Assembly (NCBI RefSeq): GCF_028389875.1 | Contig: NW_026907682.1 | Coordinates: forward strand, 2,046,001 to 2,110,000 | From: Rhea pennata | Taxonomy: Eukaryota; Chordata; Aves; Rheiformes; Rheidae | Direction of reading: 5' to 3' | Length of the DNA stretch: 64,000 nucleotides | In this document: positions 24,251 through 35,621 of the stretch, piece after piece | How the letters are laid out: every line of letters starts with the position of its first letter | How positions within the stretch are numbered: the first letter of the stretch is position 1 | Notes under the pieces: model-generated | Database searches by the model: none | The model's input: only the letters and a program-made list of their open reading frames with translations | What the model was told of the DNA's origin: nothing | Translations under genes and position numbers: made by a program

Positions 24251-26082
24251 GATCAACAGTGTTAGGACCAGCACCCAGCACAAGCCATACACTTTACTAG
24301 GGCTAAAATATAATCAGTCAGCGTTATAGAAGGCTCTCTCTTCTGCCCTGTGTCATCTTCCAAGAAAGAGAAGAAAGAGCATCCTGAGCAGCCACAAATG
24401 AAACCCAAGAGTTTCCCAAAGCATCTCCTGGCTGTGTCTTCACTGGCCTCTTGATGTGCTGGGAACCTTCTTGTGCCTCCCCTGCTCATGGGAAATGCTC
24501 TTTTCTGCTACCAGGAACTGACCCGGGAAACCCAGAGGGAAAAGGGAAAATTCCCCTCCTCACAACAGATGAGAGTGTGCAGGGTTGTTCAATTCAGCAC
24601 TGCCTACAAGAGCACAGGACATGTAGTTCAGACTTCTCCCTGCTGCTCAGTCCCAATGTTCAAAAAAAGAAAAAAATCCTCACAAGTCCAGAAGTACCTA
24701 CAATGGCTGGATTTGTTTTATTCAAAGTTGAAAAATACCAACTGCCAACAACAGCATGGCAGTGAGGTGGCCAGGGGGTTTACAGTGATGCACTGCTAAT
24801 CTGTTCTGCACCATGCACACGGGCTCAATCAACATCCTCATCAAAGATGCTCCTGTTCCTGACTCAAGATCAGCCCGGAAGGAGTCTTTGGGGGCAGTGG
24901 GTGGTCTGCAGTCACTGTCCCCACAGGCAAGCATTTTCAAGGTCATTCTCAAAGCTGCCCAAGCAATCACCTGCTTCTCCCCACTCCTCTCACTTGAGCT
25001 CAGTCACAACAAAAGCCAAACATCTCTGGAGAGTACATCCCTGGGTCGGCAGACCTGCTGATGCCTGGGACATGCATGCTGCTATGGGACATCCTTTCTG
25101 GACCATATGGGATGGCCAGAGAAGCTGAAGAGCAGCACGGAGGATGCATGTGTGTCTTGTTGAAGCTGAGCTGAGCTGAGCTGTGCCATCCCCCTCCCTG
25201 ATACAAAGGACAGACAAGGACCAGCATGTATCCATTTTGAGTGGTCATGTCTGTACATCTCCCTCCTGAATGGGGAGAAGGGAGGGTGCAGTGCCGTGGG
25301 GCAGCCAAAGAGGCCAGTTGAGTCCCTGCTCCTGTGACTGTGTGGGAATGTGGGAGCGCTTCAGAGCTCTGCCTGCTGTGCAGACAGCTCTGCCAGAGAC
25401 CCCTGTGGCAGCGTTAGACCTTTATCTGCCCGGAGCACAACCTCAGCTGAGTGGGCAGTGCTCTTCCTCCAGTCTATGCTCAATCCTTGGCCTGACTTTT
25501 TGGCCGGAGAGAAGCTGAGACTGGAGACGGAGCAGGATGTCCTGTGTCACAGATGTAGCCGAGCTCCTGCTGGGACAGCAGGGTTGCAGCAGCAGCAGAA
25601 CTTCTTCCCCTGTGCAGAGACAGGAGCTGCAAGGTGCTGCAGTTGGGCTGGCCCTGGCAGCCTGATGGATGAGAACATTTGGGTAAGGAAACTGGGAGGG
25701 GGGGGGATGCAGACATTTGTGCCGTGAGCTGACACAGAGAACAAAAAGTTCAGGAGATGTAGAAAAACCCAGTAAATTTGTAGAGCAAAACTGAGTAGCA
25801 GTCTCTGATCTGGGGCTCGTGTGAAGCCAAGGTTTTACAGTCAGGTTTCACCCTGCCTGCTACATCCCAGGGGAGTCACTGCGATTCTGCTGTGCCTTGG
25901 GCCCTTTCAGCAGGAAGGAGCTGATGCAGAGGAACATTCATTAGGGGTCCCAGGCAGATCTCTCTGTGCTCTTTCTCTTCCACAACACAGCCTGCTTTTT
26001 CTTTCCCTTTTACACCTCTCATTCCAAGCACCAGCTCCAAGAAATCTTTGGGGAATAAATCACAGCCAGGGATTCTGCATTT

Positions 26083-26152
26083 TTAACCATTTGCCCTTCC
26101 AAAAAGGAAACCTTAATGGCAGCCCTACAGAGGACACCTCAGGGAGGCTGGG
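26083..26152 (-). repeat. 70-bp duplicated segment, copy 2
   Basis: Second copy of the segment at 24,181-24,250. The 36-bp exon-like block has a TGA in the equivalent frame, so if it was an exon it is broken. Confidence 0.35.
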
Positions 26153-27012
26153 TCCAAAGAGATCCATCCTTTCATGGCCTCCAGCACTTCACCTCAAGTC
26201 TTCAGCAGCTGCCACTGGCTTGGGAACAAGTGTCTCTCCTGGTTTAAACAATGTCATGCTTTATAAGAAACACCCTAGCAGAAACCTGAGCCCTTTGAAG
26301 GGACATCCCTAACAAGGAGAGGTGCCTGTGGAAAACAACATCGTGATACAGACCTCTGGAAAACATCCTCACAGGCTGATAACTGGAACCGCCCAATCAG
26401 TGGTCTAGGTGCCTTCAGGGTGTCTCCAGGCTGCTAAGGGCATTGCAGCATCAGCTATGGCCCCCTGAAAAAACACAGTATGCAGTTATACAAAGATACA
26501 CAGGCTTGGAGTGACTGGGTTCAGCTACTGTCAACAGAGGCTCTTTTTCTGCAGAATCCAATGACATGCATGTACCTGAGAAAGAGTCATCACTAGGATC
26601 GGATCTGCTCCAGCCTCTAGGGTGAAGCGAAAAATCTGAAATATCACCATTACAACACAGGGTGTCCTAATTCACTAGCAGTGGACTAAGGCTACTCTTC
26701 AAGTCCTCATTTTCCATGGCAATGTCAGCCTCCTGCTTTCCTCGGCCTGAATTTGCTCTGCCTTCTTCCCTTTTACAGGCAGTGTTGGTGACAGGCCTAA
26801 CTGGTTCCCTGATAGAATAAAAGCAAGCTTCAGCACAGCGTATTTGTTGGTATGAATCACAAGGCCAATTAAAAAACTTGAGAGCAGAAATCTCAACAGG
26901 ACTGCTGACAGCTCACTTTGCATTCCACAGCACTAGAGCTCTGAATTGCTAAGAGCAGCCATCCACCAATACATGGGGAAAATAACGCAGTTTACCCTTC
27001 TCTCTTCTTCAG

Positions 27013-27099
27013 CAGCAAAGGGACTACTACCACCAAGACTACCCTCGCCACTACCACACCGGAGATGACTTCAGAAGCTATTACAATGCGTTTGTGTAG
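27013..27099 (+). CDS. Exon-like tyrosine-rich C-terminus (unrecognised)
   Basis: A strong acceptor-like tract (ttacccttctctcttcttcag) ends at 27,012. It is followed by 28 codons and a TAG at 27,097-27,099. The encoded tail contains DYYHQDYPRHYHTGDDF and ends YYNAFV, rich in Tyr, His and Asp with no other stop. The composition and the well-placed acceptor look like a real terminal coding exon. I do not recognise the protein, and upstream exons could not be tied to it. It could be a chance frame. Confidence 0.3.
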   Translation, partial: QQRDYYHQDYPRHYHTGDDFRSYYNAFV

Positions 27100-28663
27100 A
27101 TCTTTATCAGCTGAAGCCTCCACTTTCTTCTTCTTACCCCACCTGGAGGAGAAATACTACCATTCTGCACACTAGAGTGGCAGACTCTGCATTACTCCTC
27201 ACCTAATGGTGCCTCCAGATTTCCCAGGCAAGCTGAGGAGTTAACATGTCTGCCTGAGAGAAAACCCTGCAGCTGCAATGTTTTCTAGGTTCCACGAGGA
27301 ACAGCGGGAACTCCCAGCTCCCTGCCAAGGAAGGCACTCCCAGCTCAGCACCCTAAGCCCAGCTCACAGAGGCAGGCTCTCTTGTGCTCCTGCTCTCTTG
27401 CTCAGGGACACTGGGGCCCTGGCTGCAGAGAGGCACAGCTGCAGCTGGAACAGTACCAGCTGCACTTCCCAGCCCAGCAGTCACTGTGTGCTCTGGCTTC
27501 CCTAACACACAGGCATCACCTCACCTTCCTCCTCTCACAGCTCTTCCAGGGAACACTTGAATGCATCCGGGTTCCAGCACTGCTCTCTGGGGACTTTTGC
27601 GTCCCCTCACAGCACCAAAGGCATGCAGCTAAGTGCGGGAAGCCCAGAAATAATCGTTACACCTACAAGCTGGTCCTCTAGCCTTGGCCAACAGAAAAAT
27701 GCCCTTTAGGTCTCAGAGGCTCCCCTGAAAATGTATGTGAGGATCAAGAGAGACACGTATCGTGGGCTTTCACCACTATATTCCTCCTACAAGCAGCACC
27801 ATTGCTGCACTCACAGAATCTTCCAAAATGTGCACACTACCTTTCCGTCAAGAGCAGGCTGCTCTACTAGACTCAGGAGAGAACTAGAATTCACACAGTG
27901 CTTTCCGAGGTTCGATTTGATGAGACCAAAGCGACACACCCGGGCTTCAGAATTAAAAGCACCAAACACAACAGGAGTCTTGCACAGGGTCTCCTTCTCC
28001 TGTCTCACTGCACATGAGGGTCCCCTTGCAGTTACACAGACTGCAACAACATCTGCCCCAGTAAATCACAAACAGCAATAATCGCCACATACCAGAGATG
28101 AAAGGCCGCTCCAAAAAGCCACTGCTGGCCAATCTTCCTATCTCCTAAGGAAGGAGCCCAGAGGCACACAAGCAGTTAGAGGTATTACACCAGCTGACAA
28201 GGGACAGCAATTACCTGGCATCCCTCTTCCTTCCATAGGCTTGGCTCCTCTATCGGAGACAAGCAGTCTGTGACTGCCTCCTTTCCAAAACATCTCCTCT
28301 TCCACAGTCTCATTATCTGTCCCTTTAGAAAGAAAGAAAGGAAAGGTGAAAGCAAGGGAAGTCTTTAGAAAGCAAGGAACTGTGAGCAGACCTAACTGGG
28401 ACCTCATCAGGAACACAGTATCTTCAGGAGGCAATACTTCCCAAAGGGCTTGAAGACCAAAACTTCTGTCCTTGGTGGTCCAGCTAGCCCACTAGCCCAA
28501 ACAATGTTTCATGTGCGGAGAAAAAGGTAAGGGCACAACATCTTCCAAGAAACTGGTGCAGACAGCAAAACCAGACAGGCTGGATGATGAGAAACTTGCA
28601 TGTGCTCTTCCTGCTCACATGCCAATTTTTGGCATTTTGGTGGGGGCAATGTAAGAGGACACT

Positions 28664-28802
28664 GAATCATAGAATGGTAAAGTTGGAAGGAACCTCTGGA
28701 GGTCATCTATTCCAACCCTCAGCACAGCCCATACAGGGATTGAACCCGCGACCTTGGCATTAGCAGCACCACACTCTAAACAACTGAGCTAAACCTGCCC
28801 CC
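28664..28802 (-). mobile_element. tRNA-Ile/CR1 composite SINE
   Basis: On the minus strand the 5' part is a tRNA-Ile-like head: ttagctcagttgtttagagt (A box), a gtggtgctgctaatgcc anticodon-region remnant and gcgggttcaatccct (B box). It passes into a CR1-type tail (ggttggaatagatgacct, ending ccattctatgattc). This head and tail match the architecture described for TguSINE1-type SINEs of passerine birds, mobilised by CR1. The tRNA head is degenerate and is not a functional tRNA gene. Confidence 0.85.
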
Positions 28803-29085
28803 CAAGGATTCACATCACAGAGGACAGGAAAAAAGGGGCAGGCATTTCAGCTGGGGACAAAATCCTTCTGAGAAGCAAGTCCCATCATGCCAGGGAGCTT
28901 AACAGAAATTCCCCCTGCACTATTTTCCTCACAGCTTCTGAAAATCCCACAGAATATTCCGATGCTTTATCTAGGAAGCTTCTCTCTGAGGATCTTCAGA
29001 GAAAGTAGTAAGTTACATTTCAAAGAATACAACACAAAAACAGAAAGGTTTCTTTGTGCATGGAAATCCATGGAGACCATTAACC

Positions 29086-29157
29086 CACAGGATCCCTCCC
29101 AGGCTTTGAAGTCAGGAGCCACCTGAGAGGCAGGGTCACAAGTGTCTACAGGCACAT
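29086..29157 (-). CDS. Exon-like module D of duplicated-exon gene (decayed?)
   Basis: The fourth and most diverged module. After ttggttgtag the frame reads DVPVDTCDPASQ and onward, aligned to DVPVDAAHVAAQ of module A. The 3' splice donor is off by one base (tgtgg/gttaat). Likely decayed or marginal. Confidence 0.3.
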
Positions 29158-29641
29158 CTACAACCAAATACAAATGAGAAGGTACCAGTGTTTTTTTTCC
29201 AATATGATACAAACTGCAGGGAAGGCGAGTGGATCATGTCACTCCACAGGATGTACATGTGGGTCTAGATTCTCAAAGTTGCAGAGTGGGGCAGGTGCCC
29301 TTTCAACTGGAACCGGCACCTCCCCAAATCCTGCATTGATGCAGGATTTTACATCCCTCAAAGATCAGCTATACCAACAGCCTGGCCCTTGGTGCAATGT
29401 CCCTGACAAGGAGGTCTCTAATGGGACATCAAAGAAGCCACAGCTGGAGAGGCAGCATTTTGACCCAGCACACAAAACAGACCCTTTACACTTGCCTTGT
29501 ACAAGAGCCCGTTGTACAATTGGTATGAATCTGGGCTTCATACCAAAGATGTTTGCTGGGTAGCCTGGATTCATCTGGAGGGCAGACAAATATTACAAGA
29601 GAAAAGACGATTTGTGCCAGTATTGAATAGCCACACCTCAC

Positions 29642-29712
29642 CTGTGCAATTCAGACCTCTCTCCAAAACCTCAGCTAGCTGAGAATCTGCAGAAGCCTCC
29701 CTCCAGCCACAT
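29642..29712 (-). pseudogene. Exon-like module C, frameshifted
   Basis: Bounded by cagttgcag and gcacag/gtgagg. It is 71 bp instead of 72. The single missing base puts a TAG in the frame, while the shifted frame reads QLAEVLER, matching QLDEVWEP of module A. This indicates a once-coding duplicated exon that has decayed. Confidence 0.4.
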
Positions 29713-29833
29713 CTGCAACTGGAGAAGAGATTTCCTTCACTTACGTATTCAGATAGATGGCTTTGGAGTCACAAAAGTGATCCCATAACATCACAAGCTG
29801 CTTCATTCAGGGAAAAAAGTATTAACTGCTTGC

Positions 29834-29905
29834 CTGTAGTGTTCTGCAGAGAGGCCAAAACCTCGTCCAGACGAAAGGCTGGGAAAGCTTCACCTACAGG
29901 CACAT
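29834..29905 (-). CDS. Exon-like module B (72 bp, phase 1-1)
   Basis: Starts after ctctgattgcag and ends at actacag/gcaagc, which fits a GC-AG intron donor. It is exactly 72 bp. With a preceding G the product reads DVPVGEAFPAFRLDEVLASL and onward, 24 residues per module and clearly related to module A. Symmetric phase lets such exons be duplicated or skipped without frame change. The protein family is not recognised. Confidence 0.45.
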
Positions 29906-29924
29906 CTGCAATCAGAGAGGAGAT

Positions 29925-30048
29925 TGGTTTTGCTTCTCTGTCATGGCAGACGTCTTTTGAGCTACCATCCAGATTACAGCACGGAAAAAATTGTTTAAAA
30001 AAATCTTGTCCCTGGCAGCAAATAAAACCTGACTCCTTACCCCTGGGG
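29925..30048 (-). repeat. Intron-like segment duplicated at 46.7 kb
   Basis: The segment between modules A and B (containing the plus-strand string gacgtcttttgagctaccat) matches 46,671-46,799 in direct orientation with scattered changes. Confidence 0.7.
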
Positions 30049-30112
30049 TCCTGCAGAGGCTCCCAAACCTCATCCAGCTGAGCAGCCACATGTGCAGCAT
30101 CCACAGGCACAT
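30041..30112 (-). CDS. Exon-like module A (72 bp, phase 1-1)
   Basis: Starts after ggtacttacag and ends at ccaggg/gtaagg, a canonical donor. It is 72 bp. The frame reads DVPVDAAHVAAQLDEVWEPL and onward. The 135-bp intron-like sequence to module B is repeated at 46,671-46,799. Upstream minus-strand sequence (30.12-30.36 kb) is open but low-complexity, and no start exon could be identified. Function unknown; transcription not shown. Confidence 0.45.
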
Positions 30113-30724
30113 CTGTAAGTACCGAGGCACTGCCAGAGGCTGCTGGAGGGCTGCAGCAGAGCCAGCGACAGCCGTTCCCGTCTATGGCACAGCTCGGGGC
30201 AGCAGCAGGTTTGCAGGCAAAGCCAGTGCTGGGCTTGGCCAAGCTTTCCTCTGCCAGCCTCTTCAGGCTGTCTCCTGCCGCACCAGCTCCCCAAAAGGCC
30301 CCGTGGGCCCCATGTCCCCTCCTGCCCTGCACCTCCACACTACCTTCCCACCACCTGCTCACTGCAGGGGCCTATATTGGCTCCGGCACCAGCCCTGGCA
30401 CCAGCACCAGTGGTGCTGCCAGCCAGGCCAGCGGTGCTGCTGTCTCTGTGCTGTCTGTCCACCCTACCTGGGCCCAGCGCTCCCTGCGCAGCAGCCTGGG
30501 CATCACGGGCACACAGAGACCCTTTCAAAGGTGAGAGAGTGCAGCCTTGCAAGGACCTAGGCTAAAACGTTCAGCTCCCACAGATGCAATCTGTGAGGGG
30601 CCCACGCACTTCTATGGGCAGAGCTCTGGCAAGGAATCCCTCCCTCGAACCTTGCACGCTGCCTGTAGTTCATCTCCCCCACAACCCCCCTCCACTAAGC
30701 ATAGGAGCTGGGGGTGGGGGGGAT

Positions 30725-31220
30725 GTTGTTGTTGAAGACCAAGGCAAAGAAGGCACCGAGGACCTCACCTTTACCTGCCTCTGCTCTCTATCTCTCCTGC
30801 TAGGGAGCTTTCTCTTTTCTAAGGCCATGCCCATGTGCCTGGGCAACACTTCTAAACTCTTCCTCTGTAGCCTTCTCCCTTCTCCCTGCTCCTATCCCCC
30901 ACGTGCTGCCTTTTTGCCTTCTAACTGCATCAGGAATTCGCTGTTTACAGCAGTGGTCTCCTGCTGTGCCCGTTCTCCTGAGCACAGGGCTGCACTCTTC
31001 TGGCACTTGGAGGCAGCTGCTTTTAAAGGCTTGCCAGCTTCCCTGCTCTCCTTCCCCCTTCAGAGCTGCCTCCCATGACATGCCCCCCACCAGCTGCCTC
31101 AAGGAGGTGAAGTCTGCTCTCTCAAAGGCCACATCTCTACATTTGATACTGTCCTTCCCTATTGCCCTCAGCATCTTGAACCTCCAGGACTGCATGGCGA
31201 CTACAGGCACCAGCACCTGC
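30725..31220 (-). mobile_element. Probable CR1-related fragment (5'/internal region)
   Basis: Strings such as ttgaagaccaaggcaaagaa, caccagctgcctcaaggagg and gaacctccaggactgcatgg resemble sequences commonly seen antisense to CR1 elements in birds. The assignment is from memory of the family and is less secure than for the 3' fragments. Confidence 0.45.
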
Positions 31221-31257
31221 CCACCAGCATCCTGGGCTGCATTAGGAGGGCAGTCAC

Positions 31258-31760
31258 CTCCACATGATTCTTCTCCTCTCCTCAGACCCAGTGAGGCCAC
31301 ACCTGGACTACTGTGTGCAGTTCTGCCCTCCCCAGTACAGGAGAGACATGGCCATACTGCAGCAAGTCCAGCAAAGTGTCATGAAGATGATTACGGGACT
31401 GCAGCATCACATGCAGAGAGGCTGGGAGTGGTCAGCGTGGAGAAAAGAAGTCTCGGGGGGAATCTGATCAATGTGTTTCAACACATTGGAAGAACAGCGG
31501 ATGGAGGCCGACTCTTCTCCCTGGGGCCCAGTGACAGGACAAGAGGCAATGGGCACAAACTGGCATCTAGGAAATTCTCTTGAAACACAAGGGACAGGTT
31601 TTTCACTCAGAGGGGGTGGTCAAACACTGCCCAGGTCACCCAGAGAGGCTGTGGGGTCTCTGTTGTTGGAGATATTGAACACCTGACTGAACGCGACCCC
31701 AAGCAACCTGCTCTAGCTGACCCCCACCCTCTGCCGTTCCGTGGTTCCATGACCCTGAGG
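31258..31760 (+). mobile_element. CR1 LINE 3' fragment
   Basis: Sense-oriented CR1: cacctggactactgtgtgca, gtacaggagagacatggcca, gatgattacgggactgcagc, cccagtgacaggacaagagg and gcaatgggcacaaactgg, then a degenerate end around gagatattgaacacctgac. It corresponds to the end of ORF2 plus the 3' UTR. Heavily mutated, with the terminal octamer repeats not clear. Confidence 0.85.
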
Positions 31761-33930
31761 TTGTTGATGTTCAAATCTCGGAACAAGCCTGAGTTCTCCC
31801 AGGCAGAGAGGACGCCACGCAGCAAGCTAGAAAGCTTCCTGGTCTTCAGAGGTATGCAGGCAGTGTATTAAGAGAGAGCCAACAGGTAAATCTTCCTTTA
31901 AAAAGCAGAATCACCCAGAACTCACTGAGATCAAGGGCAGGTCCTTGCCACCTCCCTCTGCTCTGCAGGAAGCATGTCTGCTTGCCCTTAGATTGTTCTC
32001 GGTAGTTCTGCGTATCCCGCCCCACTTTCACGCCTCAGCTATACATTACCTGACACCCCAACCCCACCCCTGCCCCCTCCACAGGCAGCTCTGTCTGACG
32101 AATGCTTCCCTTCCTCCTTCAGAAATGCTGGGCAATTCCACAGATTCATCCCGTATTTCTGCCCCTCCTCATGTTACCTCTGACGACTTCTCTGAATTCC
32201 GGATCGGTTGCGGCCTTACTTACACGGTTTGAGGTACCAAGCCACAGGTCGGATTTTCCCCTAACTGCAGCCTGTTCCCTTCACAGCCACACGCACATAC
32301 ACACAGGGTCCTCCAGCCTGACAGCACCGCGCGGAGAGCGCACCTGAACCCTTGGAGGAGCCAAGACGCATCTGCATTCCCCACGCGCACTGCCCCCAGC
32401 AGAGAAGCCCATGGAGGTGGGTGCCATCTGCTCTCACTGAGCAGCCCACAACTGATGGGACACGCGGAGCGACGGGGCTTGCTCTTATTGTGCTGAGAGA
32501 GGCCATCACACTGCCGCCTGCTGCCAAAGCCCCCACCCTGCCCACTGTGAAGACACTGTCAGCTTGGGGAAGCTGCAGGGTCAGGAGAGGCCCCCGTCCT
32601 CTCCTCCAGCTCATCGCCTCTCCACCCTGCCTTGAAAAGAGCAGGGTCCAGAGCTGCCAGGGACAGGGGGTGTTGCTGAATTCTGCTGCCTTTGGCTGGA
32701 TGGCAGCGCTGAGGGGCCCTCTCTCTGCCCAAAGAAATAACATTGCTCCCTGACAGAGAACTCACGTGTCTGGGCCTGAACCTTCAACCAGACAGCTCAG
32801 GAAGCACCCTGAAATCTGTGGAAAAGCGCAAAGATCCAGGAAGGCTTGCCAAAGGTGTCCAAGCCCTGGCACCATGTCCTTTCCCAAAGGAACACTGGTC
32901 CTGTGGTCAGGGCGTCCTCTCTGTGCAGCTCAGGGCACCCTTGTGATGGCACCTCTGAGCTTCTGGGGCTGCTCTGCTCTCAGTGCAGCTCTCCAGGGGC
33001 AGAGTCCTGCCCAGCCTAGCTCACCCCCAGGCTGCTGATGAGCCTGTGTGCAAGGCACAGCAGGAGCTCCGCTCACGCATGCCACTCTCACGGGGGCTGG
33101 GATGTTTTGGGGCTAGCAGCAGCCCAGGGTGCTCAATTCCAAAGGTGCCTTCTGTCTTTCCCATACTCCCACTGGGCTCACTGAGCTGACAGCGAGGCTG
33201 TGCATCTATGGCCAGTGCTCTGTGGGCACCAAGAGGCTGCAGGGGTCTCTGGAAACACTCAGGCACCTCGCTGCCTCTTCCTCAGTGCCCACCGGCAGCT
33301 CTGCGCTGCACCTGGCAATGTCCCGCAGGCTAGGCTAGGCAAGGAAGGGGTGATGGAGAGTGGGCTTTGGGGAAGTGCTGAGTCCCAAGCAGCACAGCAA
33401 TGCTTTTGAAGAGGAGAAGCAGAAAGGGCTGCGCTGAGGCTGGGTACCCAAGAATGGCAAGGCCGCCCGTCGTCCCCAGGCACAATATGTTGGTTCCCCA
33501 GGTACCTGGCTGCTCCCAGTTCATCAAGGAAGAGTTGCTCTGAGGCATGACTGAATGCCTGTGCCCACAGCCTCCCGTGTTCGGCTGATGAAAGTGGTAT
33601 TGGTGCAAACGGGCCTCTCCTGTTTCTGAGGAAGGAGGCAGAGAGCTTCTGCACATCCTAGGCAGTTCCTGAGCCTGAACATTTTGCAATGCCTTTCCTT
33701 GCTCTCTTCCTTAGTTGGCAGGAGCTTGACCCACAACACCTCCCTTTTGGAGGGCACCCAGGCCTTCCAGGTTATTAGCCCACCAGCGCCCACATTCTTT
33801 TGTCTCAGCCCCAAAGGTGCCTCCTCTGAGTTTCAGTGTGTGCCAATGGTTCTTCTGCACCCCCGCCTGCACCATAGTCCAGCCCCCACATCACCCTCAC
33901 AGTCTTCCTGACAAAGGGAATGATCTTGGC
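31761..33930. other. Sequence upstream of the TOPORS-like frame
   Basis: No recognised gene or repeat. The 5' exons of the TOPORS-like gene would be expected here or further upstream but could not be identified. A pyrimidine tract with cag (ctctctttcttcag, to about 33,945) sits just before the coding frame. Confidence 0.35.
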
Positions 33931-33977
33931 CTCTCTTTCTTCAGCAGAGCACAGCAGCAGCAGTTAAGGCACCTGCC

Positions 33978-35621
33978 ATGGATGGTAGTTCCTCATCCTC
34001 AGCTCTCCCCAGCCCTCTGCAGCACATCACACCAACACCAGCAGCTCCAGATGCTACATGTCCCATCTGTCTGGACAGCTTAGACGACGTTGCCTACGTG
34101 AAACCCTTCTTCCACAAGTTCTGCTTTGGTTGTGTGCTCCGCTGGTCGAAAACAAAGGCCGAATGCCCCCTCTGCAAGCAGGTTTTCCAGTCTATTCTGC
34201 ACACAGTGCTGGCAGAAGATGACTACCAGGAGTATGTCGTGAGGCCTCCCAAAGATAGCTCTGGTGCCAGGCGGCCGCGACAGAGAGCTCCTCGGCGCCC
34301 TGCCACCAGGAGGCACCGTCGCCCTGCAGCTCACCCGCAGCAGCAGTCCCCTGCTCCTCTGATGCCATCCTCTGCCCAGGACGGCAGCAGCCTGGAGGGG
34401 CCTCCAAGCCACAGCAGGCAGAGGCAGAGAGCCGAGGGGCTGCGGGAGCCAAGCCAGAGGCTGTCTCTGCACAGGCAGACCAGTGCTGAGAGCAGACCTC
34501 AGAGACATGTGCCAGCGACAGAGGAGGAGATGCTGAACTTCCGCCGCACTCTGTACCGCACCGGGATGCGCGTGTAAAGGGTTCCCCATGGCGGCCACCC
34601 CCAAGACATCTCCGCAGAGTTCTCCCGCAATCCGGACAGCATTCAGAGGTTGCTGCCCTGGCTCCAGCGCGAACTGAGAGTCCTCTTTGGAGTCCACCAG
34701 TCACTGATCACCATCACGGAGCTCATCGTCTTGACAAACCTCAGGAGGTATGACCTGGACAGTCAGGCCTTTGCTGACGACTTAGAGCTGCTGCTGCTGA
34801 GTTGCACCAGACATTTTGTCCACGAGCTCATCAGCTTTGCCCAGTGCTCACGCAGCATGGAGACCTATGACCAGCAGGCCATATATGATTGCCACTCTCA
34901 CAGCCAGCACGAAGGAGGCCCCTCAGCATCATTAAGCCCGGCAGCTGCTGCGGGTACAGCCACGACTCCAGGGCCAGCCCAGAGTCCATCCCCAGCTGGC
35001 AGCCCTGGCTATACAACGCTTCCTGTCACCTCGTATGCAGGCCCCCGTGACATTGCCACAGCCACACAATCTCACCAAGATCTACAGACAAACTCTGACA
35101 ACAGGGCAGCTCAAGCAGGACGAGAAGCCCAGAGACAGTTGCCGGCTCCTGCCAACCCCCAGGACAGTGACTCCTCGTCAGACAGCTGTGTCCTTGTGGG
35201 ATATTGGAAGCCCTCGGCAGAGAGAAGCCCTGAATGCATTGTGCTCTCCTCAGACTCGGAGCACTCAGCCCCAGCAGGGGAAGGTGACACCGGGTAGAAA
35301 GAGCAGCCACTCCACACACCCAGCTGCAGCCACAGCAAAGCCAGGGCGGGCAGCTCGCTAGTCTCTGCCATGCCAAACCAAACTAGCTGGAGCCACCCCA
35401 GCTGCTACCCTGCTGCCTCCAGGGAGGAGAGAGAGCTCCAGCAGGGGCACATGGAGGACACGGCTGCTTGCGCTGTGCAGGGCTGCAGCCACATCCCCTT
35501 TGCTGATGGCAGGAACAGGCAGCGCTCACCCGGGAGGACCCGGCTGCCCACCAAGAGGAAGGCAAGCAGCTCTGAGGCCTGTGCCCAGCCCAGCAAGAGG
35601 CACGCATGGCCTCGGCAGTAG
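33978..35621 (+). pseudogene. TOPORS-like: TOPORS-like RING protein, two in-frame stops
   Basis: TOPORS is a nuclear RING-type E3 ubiquitin and SUMO ligase that binds TOP1 and p53. Here one frame runs 548 codons, broken only by TAA at 34,575-34,577 and TAG at 35,295-35,297. Residues 28-67 form the RING: C28, C31, H46, C49, C52, C63 and C66 are present, but the third zinc cysteine (RCLH in TOPORS) is F44 (ttc, 34,107-34,109). After it come HTVLAEDDYQEYVVRP, an Arg/Ser-rich stretch, and the TOPORS core NFRRTLYR / DISAEF / PWLQREL / RYDLDSQAF, which continues straight across the first stop. Beyond the second stop the frame ends with a basic RTRLPTKRKASSSEACAQPS tail typical of an NLS. The ATG follows a splice-acceptor-like tract, as in TOPORS, whose last exon carries most of the protein. 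The 199-codon first part could still be made as a truncated protein. A 52-bp intron around the first stop is conceivable (cgc/gtgtaaag to ccgcag) but too short to be likely. The 3' end lies only 146 bp outside the visible left arm of the young palindrome. Confidence 0.8.

Larger units (their letters stand above)
23341..27012. other. Mostly unassigned intergenic or intronic DNA
   Basis: No confidently recognised gene. The only structure noted is a 70-bp duplicated segment (24,181-24,250 and 26,083-26,152). Open frames here are short and lack domains. Confidence 0.4.

Noticed and set aside
28730..28802. Functional tRNA-Ile gene
   Set aside because: The anticodon arm is altered and the sequence passes straight into a CR1 tail, so it is a SINE head.
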